Origin: Climacteris rufus
Lineage: Eukaryota; Chordata; Aves; Passeriformes; Climacteridae
DNA length: 64,000 bases
Assembly (NCBI GenBank): GCA_013398175.1
Contig: VZRZ01008256.1
Span: 124,001-188,000, forward strand
Direction: 5' to 3'
Shown in pieces: positions 1 to 12,600 of this stretch. A program made the translations under genes and the position numbers. The notes under the pieces are model-generated. The model searched no databases, had not been told where the DNA came from, and was given only the letters and a program-made list of their open reading frames with translations. Within the stretch, counting starts at the first letter, position 1, and each line of letters starts with the position of its first letter.

Positions 1-2633
1 TAAAAAAATGAAAATGCAGGGACAGATTAATTCCAGAACACTAACTGAACTAGCATTGGAGCTTAGTAAGCTCCGTGCTCCTGTCATACCAAGAGCCCAC
101 CTGACAACACTTCAGTTGGTTGTGTCAGCCGCAAACATGCTGCTGGTGTCTGCTGCAGCAGTACTTTGATCATGTGCCGATGGAAAGCAAATGTACCATG
201 CAGATGATACAATGACTGCTCTTAGGTCTTCTGTAGTTTGATCTGGTTTTATGTATGTTATTTCTTAGGCTGATGTGACCTTTTCTGCTTTACACATATA
301 ATGCGTTGGCATTTTAAGTGAGGGGAAAAAACTCATCAGCACACTTTTTGGATCATGTATTCATTATTTGCTAGTGTTTTACTAAAAATGCTGGCAATTT
401 TCCAGTTCATTAGGGAACATCTCAGATCTGACTTTGTTGGCAAGAAATAAAACTATTACGATACCAACAGTAAAATATTTAACCTAAATTAAAAAGAAAT
501 AAATCCCTACTGCTTACAAAATAGTAACATAATAATTATGGTACTGGCTGAAGCACTTTCTAGTTTTAGTCTATATGTACCTAAAGGAAAACTGTTCTGT
601 ATCTTTAATTCCATAGAAGATATCTTGGTCGATTAAGTTACTGATAGGTAAAATGGCTTGCAACATTTACTGTATTTGTTGTAAGCAAGTTATTAAAAGC
701 TTGAGGTCTCAGCAGAGAAGGCCCTAGGAGAAAAGCAGTACTAACTCTGAATTAGGAAACAATTTCTCCCCTAAGCAAAATTCATACTGATTATGCAAAA
801 CATTTTTATTGTCATTCACCATTTTAGGCAGAGGGTGCTTTTAAGCAAGCCTATTGTCCTAGCTCAGCCAGCCTTCAGTCCTGCTGGCACGTGTGGGGAT
901 GGATGTGGTGGTTCCATGTGCAATGCTGCTTTTGCACCTGTATTGCCTTGATGCACATCCTGTTATGGAGAAAACAAAGGAAGACTCTCGCTGATTTGTG
1001 TAAGAACTGGGAAGTCTTTCCACCTGACCACTTCTAAGATTACAAGAGATTTGTAGGCAGCATTGTCCTATATGTTGTTCCTTGAGAAGCCATTTATCTG
1101 TCTGTGTTTTACACTGGCAGGGCAAGGTGGGTATCAGGTGCTGCCATGCTGATTGGAACAGCAGTTCATGCAAAACCACCACATCTATTCTATACTGCAC
1201 AAACCCTTGTCTTTCTAGAAAGCTCCCTATGAGTGATTCCTCTTCAAGCCTCTCTTGTCTTTGAGAAATGCATGCTACAAACAGCAAATGTGAAACAGCT
1301 GATAAGCAACCCTGTAGCTGTGCTGTGGATAGAGAAGTTTTACTTATACACAAACTTTGAATTCTGAACCAAATTATACAATGGTTTCTTTCAGGAAGTG
1401 CCAATAAATACAACTGCTCAAAGGACCAAGAAGACTTGTGGAAGAGCTGTGGAGGCTCTAGCAGCTCCGGAGTGTTGTGATTGTACTTGCTGAATCTGTG
1501 TTGTGGAGTGGTCACATTGGCACCCGATGAAAAGTACTTCAGCCCTTATGCTAATGCAAGATGGACTGAGGGTCCTGGATGCAGATAAGTAAAAAGGAAC
1601 AAGCAGAATAATGAAAATAAGCCCATAAATGTCACAATTACCTACTTCTCCCCATACAGAGCTGGTCATTCCCTGGATATTAGGGTCAATTTCTGCACAA
1701 ATTAGATTAATTACTTGAAAATAGTGAAGAGCCTGCATCAGACACACAGGTTTTCCATTGCTATTGTTTCCAGGTTTTGCTTTGTGAAGTGGGAAAAAAG
1801 CTGAGTTTTTAAAATGCCAAAACCTAGAGCGTAGAGGTTCAGCCAGGGCTAATGACAGCGTCAGAGCCTGCCTCACTGCCAGCCCTACTGGGATGCAGCT
1901 GTGTGAGAGACCTGGAGACTTTCCCACATTAGAACCATGTCTGTCTGTCTCCCCTTTCTCTGTTGATGTGGATTAATCCTAGCTGATCCTTACGTGAGAA
2001 TAATTAAAAGAAAAGATAAGAAAAAAAGGGTCTACCTTTGTGAGAAGTAGAGCATTCCTGTGAATGAGCCAATCTCTAAAATACTGGGATCACAGGCTGA
2101 CTTTTCTAAAACTATTTACAAATCATCTTGATTTGTTCAGGTCTGACAGCTCTGTGTTTAAGTTACAGCAATACATATACAAGCAATATAATACGTAACA
2201 ATAGCAGTTACAGCAATATCACCGGTTATAAACAAAGCATCTACTGGCATAACATGGACTCAACTACCAATGTGTATATTGCATCAACCTCCAGCAAATA
2301 AAACATTAAATAAAGTGTTCTGTGAGATAAACCTGTAATTGCAATCAATTCTTGTTCAATGCCAATACTTAACTACACATATGTGTCTGTTTCTTTTACG
2401 TACAACCATGGAGCCAGGTTGTGTTTTCAGGAACAGCTTGTGAATTCAGCAAATTGTTGCCTTGGTCTTTTTCCTAGTTTTGCTGTTTTATAAAGCTCTA
2501 TAGAAGCTGTTTGCTTCTATTACCTTTCATTAACAAGAAGTGGCCCACATGGAAATATCTGGGCTTGGATTCTGCTACAGTTACATTTTTTCTTGCTCTT
2601 CATGTTCCCACTCTCCCCTTTATCAGTACTTAC
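1..2633 (-). other. GALNTL6-like gene, 5' part of the next downstream intron
   Basis: Intronic on the minus strand, starting at the GTAAGT donor just left of the exon. AT-rich, with no recognised repeat. It contains an unusually long minus-strand open frame (859-1515, 218 codons) overlapping another (1418-1927); neither resembles a known protein. No exon of the GalNAc-transferase was recognised. Confidence 0.7.
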
Positions 2634-2817
2634 TCAAAGGGGTCGCTGGGATCAGCTCTCTGGAGCTCTGGAGGAATCGGGATTCTTTTGTAGTACATTT
2701 CCCAGTCAAAAGCTCCTCGCATGGCATCCCCCGCCTGTGCCTCGTAGCCAAAGTGATTGTGGTCAATGACATCGATCATAGGACACACGATGGTTTTGTG
2801 GTTAAGTGCAATCTGGT
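2634..2817 (-). CDS. GALNTL6: GALNTL6-like polypeptide GalNAc-transferase, internal exon (catalytic domain, downstream exon)
   Basis: Internal coding exon of a UDP-GalNAc:polypeptide N-acetylgalactosaminyltransferase, a Golgi type II membrane enzyme family that starts mucin-type O-glycosylation on Ser/Thr. On the minus strand a pyrimidine-rich acceptor ending TTTTTCAG precedes the exon and a consensus donor GTAAGT follows it. The exon is 184 nt: two bases completing a split codon, 60 codons, and two bases of the next. Readable segments are IALNHKTIVCPMIDVIDH, GYEAQAGDAMRGAFDWEMYY and KRIPIPPELQRADPSDPF. These are the stretch just before the family's Gal/GalNAc-T motif, which would lie in the next exon, beyond the left end of the window. 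GALNT10 is the closest alternative; as I recall it has D-D-F-R where this exon has N-H-F-G, which favours GALNTL6. Family assignment is very sure, the paralogue less so. It is a partial gene; no stop or frameshift is seen in the exon. Confidence 0.88.
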
Positions 2818-5800
2818 CTGAAAAATGAAAGTAGAAAACAGGAAACGGCATGTCTAGTCAAGCCATCTATCATATTACTGCACAGTGAATCCCACAGGTT
2901 TCTGATGTCTGAAGATTGTTTGCTTTGTGCCCTATGGCCCCCCAAACAGTTTCATTTTTCAAATCTGTAACAAACCTTTATTTAAAGTAGAATTAATGCA
3001 GCTGGGCAATGATTAGAAGTATTTATGGTTCTTTAAAGGGAGGCATATCCCTGTGAGACCCACAGGAGTCCAGTCCTCTGTATCTCTGTCACATTGCTAC
3101 TCTGAGCTGTCCCCAATCTGTCAGCTATGGAACAAGCCAGCAAGCAAACTGTAAAAATACTCCTTCATCTCTGGGGAGTGTGTATGCCAAGCCCTGTGAG
3201 AGATTTGTTCTTAAATGTGTATCTCAGCCCTTGCAACCATTTAGTCACTGTTCCTGTGGCTCTAGTGTGCATCAGCTTTGAGATCAAATGCTCCAAATTA
3301 AAGTCAAATTCCAACACAAAGAGCAAAACAGAGTGTGTGTCCTTTTTTTTGTACCAATCTTTGAGTTATAAAGAAGGCTCCACAGTATTATTATTACCTG
3401 CTTTCTAAAGAAAAGGGTTTAGTTTTGCTCTAGAAAAAAAAAAAAGACTTAGAACTGTGAGGCTAAATCAAATTCCTATCTCTAGTATAAGCTCAGGGTG
3501 GGCCTGAGACTGCTTTGGTGAATCCTATTGTTTAATCCTATAGAGCGCCTCTGAAAAGAAAGACAAGTAAAGAAGAAAGGCCAACTTCAAGAACAAGGCA
3601 GAAGAATAATAGCTTGAAATGAGGAAATACAGAGAAAATCTGTACTATGTTGACATGAAAGGACTGTAAAAAACTACCTATGAACCCTCAAAAAACCTAA
3701 AATCTCAAAATTCCAAGTATAATAAAGCTTTTTCTCTGAATGGCAGCTTAGATCCTTTACATAATTTAGTACATTTTAGGGCCTATGTGGAAAACTGGGG
3801 TTTTGTTTCTAAGGATTAGATTTCACTGATGCTTGATAATATCCTAAAAATAATCAGAATGTATATTGAACACTTAGATAGGAAGGTAGGTAATACTGGT
3901 ATAATGATTAATAGTACAGATTCTACTTCCACACTTCTGAGGGACTGAAGTTAAGAAAAAAAGATTATTTTCACAAAACATCTGAGTTTTTATATTTATT
4001 CTCGGTTGTTTAAGTTTAGAGACTGTCCAAATCAGGGATCAATCCAGACTGCTAGTGAGAAATTACTGTGACTGGAAGTTCAGCAGGTTTTTACATCCTT
4101 ATCCTTTAATAGTGAAATAAATTTAAGGCACAGGCTCTCACAAAATTCTAGGAAACTCATTTCAGAGATAATGGCTGCATTACTGTTGCTATTGCCAAAT
4201 ATAATTACATTCACTGGCACACTGTATATTGTTATCTGTGATCATTATATAAAGTAATTTTTACATAATCTCTTTCCTGTGATGGTCCTCCTAATAGTTA
4301 TAGGGCTTATAACAATCTGTCTCTAACCTCCCCCTCCCCCCAATTGATTGGAGGAGAGAAACTAAATGGGATTGATTTGTCTGGAGCAGGTCAAAGGTAG
4401 ACTCGTAATGCTTTAGCATACTTCTCTTCATCTTTAAAAGCTGCTGTCTTCAAATACACTGCAGGATTTGAAATGTCCAAGTCACATGCAGAGATAGTTG
4501 AGGGGAAATTAATTTAGCAATGTTCAAATTCATTTCTGCAACTCTCAAGAATTCTGCAAGTATGATGATGCTTACCTGTCTGTTTTAGTACGTTTCTGCA
4601 GAACTTACTTCTCAGCCCCCAAAATATTTTAGAGATGAGAAACCACAGGAAGACCTTGACTTTTAATGAAACCAGGATGTTTGTAGCTGTGCACATTAAA
4701 AGACAGAGTAACCAACCTTGCAGCCTCAATGTGTCCTTCAGTATGCCTAAAATAATGAATTTTACATACATATTACTTAGGCTTAAATGTAGCCTCACTA
4801 TGAACTTAGGAAACAGAAAAAGAAGTCTGTAGGGCTAGCTTACATTTCACAAGTGTGCTGGTATCACAGATTTAGAGATAGAAACATGCTGCTGCCTTTA
4901 TCAGCTGCTGCTCTTTACCCCACCTGCTCCTAATGCCAAACACTGAAAACCACAGCTGAAATGCTTTACAGTTTCTCTTCCATTGCCTTTACTCATCATC
5001 CTCTCAGAAATTCCTACTGGTCTGAAAATATCCATGCATTATTTTGCTGCATATGTACTGCAGTTAAAGGGAAGAACAAACAGATAAGCATCACTGTATG
5101 TGCAAAAATCTTGCAGACTTGAGGGAAGGACTGGGAACAAGAGGGAACATTGCTCAGCTTTCTCCCTAACAATTTTAACCAATATATACATACATGTTTG
5201 AATTCAGCACTTTTAAGATCAAGCAGAGTGGGCAAAAATGGCAATAAACAGAAGTTTTCAATATTGCATAAATCATTATCTCAGAAATACAGGTTTTTTC
5301 CTTTATGAGAAAAAGGTACTCCTTAATTTCAAATGCTTGTTTCAAGTTGGGCTGGACCAAGCAACAATGTCAATTTGCAAATAGTCTTATTTTTGCAATT
5401 TTTCTATTAAAATATTCTTATTGTCTTACTTAAATACGTGATTACAGACAGTGACAGCATTTGAGTGGCTCCACAAATTTTCTCTTGTTTTGTGAGCTGT
5501 CAAAGTACTTTTACCCTCAGTTTCCCCACTGTCACGTTGTGAAGATGGATAACAAGCAGGTGTTTTGATAACTTGCTGAGCATAATCTAATCATATATTT
5601 TTAATTCTTGGTCAGGAAAAAAAATCTGTTTTAACAAACCTAGTTCTGGTAGCCTATGTCACTACTGATTTACTGTCTATCTCTCCTCCTACTGCTCCTG
5701 CAGCAACATCAGCAGAAGGAAAGAGGAGCCTGCACCTTTCTGGTTTGCCACTCAGTTTCTTACCTGCAATAACAGCAACTTTACACTGCACTAAACTGTC

Positions 5801-8800
5801 AACTGCTGGGGTCCCAGTCACGTCTTTCCTTCTGCTGAGGAGTGACAACAAACAGCTCTGTTTGCCAAACTTTTTACATCACTACAGCTGAGCATCAGTC
5901 AAAACTCTGGTATCTCAGAGTGTCTTATCTAAGCTTAAGAGCCCATTTAAGCTAAGGAAATAAACTAAAGAAAGCTTAAAGAAAACAAAGGCATTTTACA
6001 CCCACTTTTAAGAAAACAAAACAAAGGACTGTAACTGAAAACAACTGTGGCTCAGTTCCACAAAGCCATCTAGATACCTTAAAAGTACTGAAATAACTCA
6101 CTCTTCCTTTGGTCTAAAAGCTGATAGTCAATTCTGAAAATATAAGTCAGATACCTAAATAACGGTGAGAGTTAATCTTTAAGTGATTGCTCTTGGTTTC
6201 CTCACCCCCTCCCTATCCTCTAATTTTCAAGGTTTCATTTTGAACAAAACCTGGTTTGGAACAGTGGAAACCACTGCCCCTCTCAGCAAAGACTGCCAGT
6301 CCAGAGCAGGGCTGAACTGTGTACTAGCTGAGGATTTTTCACTACACATAATAGATACAATCAGAGCTAAAATAGGGCACATTCAAAGCAATAAACACTG
6401 AACATATCCTCTGTTGTGGTTTCCCTGAATGACTTTCAGTCACATCCAGTGCTGAGTGAATCACAAGATAGATCTTCAGATAAACATTTGAAAATATACA
6501 TTAACTTCACTATTATTAGCAGCCAGGTGTCATCTGATTTCAATACAGTAAATATTTGCCATCTATAGTTTATAAGACAGTTCTCTCATCCCTTTAGGAG
6601 AATAGGGCACAGAGAATCCTTAAAATACTAGATGTTTCATTTTCTATTTGTCCTTCATGAAATGCTCCACTTTTTCTTTCAAAATAAAGTAGACTTCATT
6701 CTGGGCTTCAGTATTCCTCAAGATTCATTTCTAGATTCTCTGGTTGGTTGGTTATCTATGGGTATTCTACTATATGTGGAACAAGAAAGATGTCATTCCT
6801 CTTGAGAACTAAGGAGAACTGGGCACTGCTGAAGTTGCTGTCATCTTTCCAGTTTTCTGGTTTGAGGCTGAGGATTCAATACCCAACTGCAACCTAGATG
6901 CAATTATGAATCCTTTGTTGTCATTCTATTTATTTTTCAGTTTTTACGTGGCGAAATCCGGCTAGATGTATGGAACAGATTATCTTAAGTGAGATGACAT
7001 GGGTTAGGGGATCAGGCCCAGCCAGTATGGGTTTATGAAAGTCTGGTCCTGCCCTCCTTCTATAAGCAGGTAACCTGTCTAGTGGATGTGGATATTGTCT
7101 ACCTGCACTAAAGTCTTTGATACCGTCTCCCACAGCATTCTCCGGGAGAAGCTGGCAGGTGCACTCTTCACTAGATTAAAAAACGGGCTGGTTGGTCAGG
7201 CCAGAGAGAGGTGGTCAATGGAGTTAAATCCAGCTGGTGAACGACTGGAAGTGTTGTTCCCCAGGGCTCAATATTTGGGCCAGTCCTGTTTAATATCTTT
7301 ATTGATGATCTAGATGAGAGGATCAAGTGCACCCTCAGTCAGGATGCAAATGACATCAAGTTGTATGGGAGCGTCAATCTCCTGGAAGGCAGGAAGGCTC
7401 TACAGAAGGATCTGGACAGGCTGGATAAAGGGCTGAGGCCCTTGGGTCACAACAACCCCGTGCAGCGCTACAGGCTTGCAGATGAATGGCTGAGAAGCTG
7501 CCCAGAGGAAAAGGGCGTGGATGTGCTTGGTGACAGTGGCCGAACATGAGCCAGCTGTGCCCAGGTGGCCAAGAAGGCCAATGGCATCTGACTTGTATTG
7601 GCAACAGTGTGGCCAGCAGAAACAGGGCGGTGATTGTCCCCCCGTACTTGGCACTTGTGAGGCTGCACATCAAGTGCTGCATCCAGTTCTGGGCCCCTCA
7701 ATACAGGAAGGTCATTGAGGTGCTTGAGTGAGTCCAGAGAAGGACAATGGAGCACAAGTCCTGTAAGGAGGAACTGAGGGAGCTGGGGTTGTTTAGCCTC
7801 GAGAAAAGGAGGCTCAGAGGAGATTTTATCACTCTCTACAAGTGCTTGAAAGGAGGTTGTGGTGAGGTGGAGGTCAGTCTCTTCTCCTAGTGATAGTAAT
7901 AGGGCAACTGGCCATAAGTTGCTCCAGGGAAGGCTCAGATTGGATACTAGGAAAATTTCTTCACTGAGAGACTAGCTAAGCATTGGAACAGGGAATGCTC
8001 ACCATCCCTGGAAGTGTTCAGCAAATGAGTAGACATGGCACTTCATGATATTGTTTACTGGACATGGCGGTATTAGGTCAAAGGTTGGACTTGATGGTCT
8101 TACAGGTCTTTTCCAATGTTAGTTATATTATTATTCTTGTCAGACAAGAAAGCAAGAAAAGGAACTGTTATTGCAACTCTCAATTTTCTCATGTTTGCAA
8201 AATAGAAGGGTTACTGCTGTAACCTAGCAGAAGGCTTCAGAGGACAAGAGTGAGAAACTTCTTGATATTCTTTTAATTTGTGGCAATGTGTTTTGTGCAG
8301 TGAGGCAAAATCAGAAGGCAAAGGAAAGGTGGCTGTATATGTAGAATACTCAGGAGTGTTTAATGATTTCTTGTTGGGGCTGCATGTAGAAGGCTTGTTG
8401 AAACTTGTATTTCTCTCTGCTCCTTTATGCCGTGTGTACTTCACATGACATGAAGGCTATTTTTAAAAACACGGATGTTTGATTTAGAGCAAAGGAGTAA
8501 CAAGGAGAAAGACTGTATGCATGATTTGATATGCAAGCTAGAAAGTATAAAACTTTGGAATTTTGTGCATTATCTTGTTACTGATCTGAAAAGAAACTAG
8601 TCACTAGTATTCTCTTGGTCTCTACTGATAGCTTATTAGCAGAACAGCACATCATCTTGCCTGCAAATGCTTTATCAGCTTACTCTGTGGCCCAACAGTC
8701 CTAACAACAAAATTCCAGAAACAATAAGCTTTAATTAGTGAAAGCATAACCTTTTGTGTACTTACAGAAGACTGTTTTAATTAAGACAGATTTCTTTAAT

Positions 8801-9454
8801 ATGCAACTCAGAAATTTTTTTTTGTTATGGTAGCAAAAAAGGAGTCACTCTGCAAAGCATGTACACTTTGCTCATAGTCAGGTATGTAGAAAAGAGAACG
8901 TTGCTTCCTGGAGTGAAATCTTAGACTACAACAATTGATTCTTTCCATTCCTTTAACTAATGGAGCTTTGCTGGCTGCAGGTGGAATCCAGCAAAGCAGT
9001 CAACAGCAAGTCACTCTTTCTGAGCTTCCTGTTGTGAATGCTGTTGCTATTCGATTTAACACTGAGGCCTTGGATATATTTACAGCAAAAACTATTTTAA
9101 TGAAATGTAGGAAATTAGGAAGGAGTACAACACCTGCATATCATAACTTTTCAGGTGTATAGTAAGGACATAGCATACTACTAGATTTAGTAGTGTATTT
9201 AGTAGCAGTAATAATAAAATAAATTGTAACTATAATAAGCAAAAGCAATACTTTGAGATTTATACTAATTCTTTAGGGTCAAGAAACAAAATGGAGCTGC
9301 TTACATTTCTCAGAGTTCTCTCTCATACCCACCCTTCAGACACTGCAGCAGAACTCCAAACACTTTGATACAGTGTATGTCCTGCTTATTGTGGGACATA
9401 GCTTCAACTGCTTGTGTTCTGATTTTAATGTCTGATGAAAGCTCATACACTTAC
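2818..9454 (-). other. GALNTL6-like gene, intron between the two recognised exons
   Basis: A 6,637 bp intron bounded by GTAAGT and TTTCAG on the minus strand. It holds one CR1 element (about 6930-8140), short homopolymer runs (for example A-rich at 3430), and a short TGGT-type run near 6741. I saw nothing else coding. Confidence 0.85.
6930..8140 (+). mobile_element. CR1 LINE, 5'-truncated copy
   Basis: The sequence follows the 3' part of an avian CR1 retrotransposon on the plus strand. It runs from the reverse-transcriptase end (the region coding for a catalytic-domain segment near 7290, reading FNIFIDDLDE-like) through the characteristic GCCAAGAAGGCCAATGGCAT stretch, to the 3' end TTGGACTTGATGGTCTTACA. 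It is followed by ATT-rich tail repeats. The reading frame is broken by stops and indels, so it is a dead copy. It sits in the intron in antisense orientation to the GALNTL6-like gene. The left boundary is approximate. Confidence 0.92.
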
Positions 9455-9640
9455 TAAGCAAGGGAGGCAGCCAATTCACGTTGACTTCGCAATGGGAATC
9501 CAGAAATGTCAAGACTTCTCCTCTAGCCAGCGAGGCTCCAAGCAGTCTGGTCCGAATGAGCCCTTCTCGTTTCTTGGTACGCACAATCCTCACCTTGGCA
9601 AAACGGACCATGTATTCCTCCAGCTTCTCTTTTAAATGTT
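9455..9640 (-). CDS. GALNTL6: GALNTL6-like polypeptide GalNAc-transferase, internal exon (GT-A core with DxH metal site)
   Basis: This exon immediately precedes the one at 2634-2817. On the minus strand the acceptor is TTTTTTCTAG and the donor is GTAAGT. It is 186 nt: two bases, 61 codons, then one base A. Joined to the next exon's AC, this gives an Asn codon, so the phase fits exactly. Visible segments are HLKEKLEEYM, VRIVRTKKREGLIRTRLLGA and GEVLTFLDSHCEVNVNWLPP. The REGLIRTR stretch is part of the nucleotide-sugar-binding GT-A fold, and D-S-H is the metal-binding DxH motif, so the catalytic core is intact here. The exon before it, with the HNEGW-type segment, was not found in the remaining 54 kb, so the upstream intron is longer than that. 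Very long introns fit GALNTL6, a megabase-scale gene in mammals, better than GALNT10. GALNTL6 activity is less well characterised than that of other family members. Confidence 0.88.
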
Positions 9641-12600
9641 CTAGAAAAAAGGGCAAAAAAAGCATCAGTGGTGCCAGGCCTGGAGGAGCCAGCAGAAGGA
9701 CAGGTTGGCATACAACCTGTAAGCAGCTTATCTACTTCCATCTCTTGTCACTTAAAGTCCTACAAACTCTGCCACAAATCCTTCAGAGATGGTTCAGAAA
9801 GTGCAAATATTCTGTTTTATCACACAGAGGAGGACACTGACACTTTGCTGCAGTTGCTTGGCAACCTGCCATGCACAACATAATGGCCAAAACAGCTGTA
9901 GGATATTCATCCATTCTCTGGCTCCTGCAGCCCAAGGCCATATAAACATTCTGGCGTGTTGTTTTATAAACAGTGTCCTTTCCAAGGGGGTTTCCTGTAT
10001 CAACTAATTATGAAGAACTATGCATGGAAATAAATTAAAAAAAATAAAACTAGCATGATTAGATTGTTTCTGTAATGGGAAGGGAAACAGACATGAAGAA
10101 AGATCTTAATAGTTGGATACCAGCATGAAGCACATAGAAAGTTAAATTCCTAGTAAAATTAAGCTGCAGATGTAGAGTAGTTGATAGGTTCTCTGATCTC
10201 CAAAATATGGTTCTGTTTGTATCACAAAACATCATCTTTGGGAACATTTTTTCTTTAGGCAAGAAACACACAATTAGAATAATAAAAAACCCCAACAACA
10301 AAACACCCCCTACAGTTTTGCCTCTTCCTTAATAAATCTACAACACATATCCTGATCTTTTGTCTTTGCTATAACACCTCAGCTTGCCACTCATTACTTT
10401 GGAAAAATACTATAATTTCATTTGTCAGGGAAAAAGAGAGAGAAAAGTTTAGTCCCTGATATTAAAACTGTTGATAAGTTACATTTAGTCATGATAAGGG
10501 TTGCAAGCTAAGTCTTACTGAAATGGCTTTGTCAGGTCATGCTTGTTTCTGGTATCAGCTACTAATTCTTTGGATTTTTATGGACACCACAGGCCTTATC
10601 CCTGTCCTTACATCATTACATATTGCAAGAAATTTGATGTGGACTAGCCAAAAGGATTTCCATTTAGCTGTATCCTGGAGTATATAATGCTGACACACAA
10701 ATTAAAGGCAATGAGCAAACAAGTCACAGTGAAGACAATATAGGATTTTGCATGAAAATAAAATAAAGCTCCAGTGAAATAGAGCTCCCTGCACATGTTC
10801 CTTCTCATTTGTTTTTTTTCCTAGCTGAAAAACACGAGACTTTCCAAATCTACCTGCAGATTAGGAAGAAGTAGAACACTGATGTATACTTATGTGTATT
10901 TAGTGGGAAAGTACTACATGGGATGGACCTCTGTACTGAGGAATCGTGATGCACACTGGCACAGAAGAGGGACTGAGAACATCAGCCTGCAGGGATTACA
11001 GAACAGGTTGGGGCTTCTGGGAGGAGAAACTCAACACTTTGAAGATGTCCTGAGACAAGAGAGAAGTTTGTGCTCACAGTGCTGCCTGGGAGAAGTATTA
11101 GATCAAGTGAGGAAAACCAAGTCTGAGGCAAAACCAAAATTAAAGAATAGCATTCAGATAAATATAGAATGTTTCTGTCTTCTGCTCTGTGGTTGACTGT
11201 AGAATGCACATTTAAATTCTGAAATAAGAAGGAAAGAAGTATCCCTTTTTCCTTCCCATTTCACTATTTACATATGCAATAAAACCCCAACACAATCCCC
11301 CAAAAGTCACAATGTCAAGAGATGGACATTTTGTGTTTTGAATGGTGGGTTTTGTATGACCAACCATATTCATAGGACAAGGCCTGTGTGCTATTCTGAC
11401 TCATTTCATGTACCAGCTACAATTCAGTTTTGTGACTGAACTGAGGTTAATTCAAGCGCTTGATCATTTTGTGCCCATGGGCAAAACTGTTTAAAGTGTG
11501 TATTTATTGAACTGTTTTTCTGTTTTTATGAGCTACATTGAGACTATTCCCATAGTGCAGGAATATAGAAGAAGGGAAATAGACCTTAAAAACAAAGATA
11601 CAAAGACCTTGCAGGTAATATAAGAAAACCTGTTAGGGCTGTCAGTCTGGATTTTTTTCTGTATTGTAAATCATATAATCAAATAGCCATGAAAAATGAA
11701 AAAGCTCCAAAGTGACAGGTTATTACATATTTCCAAACTAAATCAAATCTAATCAGTTAGGTACTATAGGTTCTGTTAGTCCTCAGACACCAGAAATTTC
11801 CTGTAGTTCTCTTGGGTCACCTAACCCTTCTCCTCTTCCACCCACAAGTCTTCAGTTTGTTTGCACTGTATAGAGCATAGGGACCCAGCACCAAGAGCAA
11901 GACCACATTGCTGCACATTGTACAGACAAGTACTAAAAAAAAATTGGATTACTCAGCCTCAACACACCCCTCCAACTGTGGAAGCATCCATTAAATGCCT
12001 TAGCTATGGTACAAATCCCCCATCATCACCTGCCTAACCTCAAAAACAGGTTCACTTATGAGACTCCAGCTGAGTATTCATTATGTATCAAACACAATTG
12101 CTTTACTCTTTCCTGTGACTAGGCATGTTCCCTCTGTGTACATGAAGGCAGCTACCAAGAAAGCACCTAAACTCTCTGATGGGGAGAAGCAGGAGCCTTA
12201 CTTGGATGATCCAAAATGTTTGTGGTGTTTGCTAGGCTCTCTGTTGCCTGTAGGGACATGTGAATTGGAACTTCACTAGTTAGGTGTCACAATGGTTACA
12301 GTAAGGCCCTTACAACAGGCAGTTTGAATATGGCCACCGCTGATGTTTAAATGAACTTATACAAATGCACTCTTTTCATGCATTCTGATTGTTATCCCTT
12401 GTCTTGAGCCAAACTAATTCACTGAAATTCAGCCTCATACAAAGGACTTAATTTCATTCCTTCCATATCTTACAGCGAGCAAATTCTGAAAGCTGGGTCC
12501 CTATCTTCTCAGGAAAACACTTGAGGAAGAGATGATATAAACTATCAAATTACGATACATTCTTTTCTGTTCTTATATCAATTGCTAAATAACAATAGAG

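Noticed and set aside
7374..7755. Several overlapping minus-strand frames
   Set aside because: Antisense of the CR1 copy at 6930-8140.
8935..9162. 75-codon plus-strand frame next to a GALNT exon
   Set aside because: Wrong strand for GALNT, no splice context or recognisable motif.
9523..9741. 72-codon minus-strand frame overlapping the GALNT exon
   Set aside because: Another frame over the 9455-9640 exon; the correct frame is fixed by family residues and splice sites.
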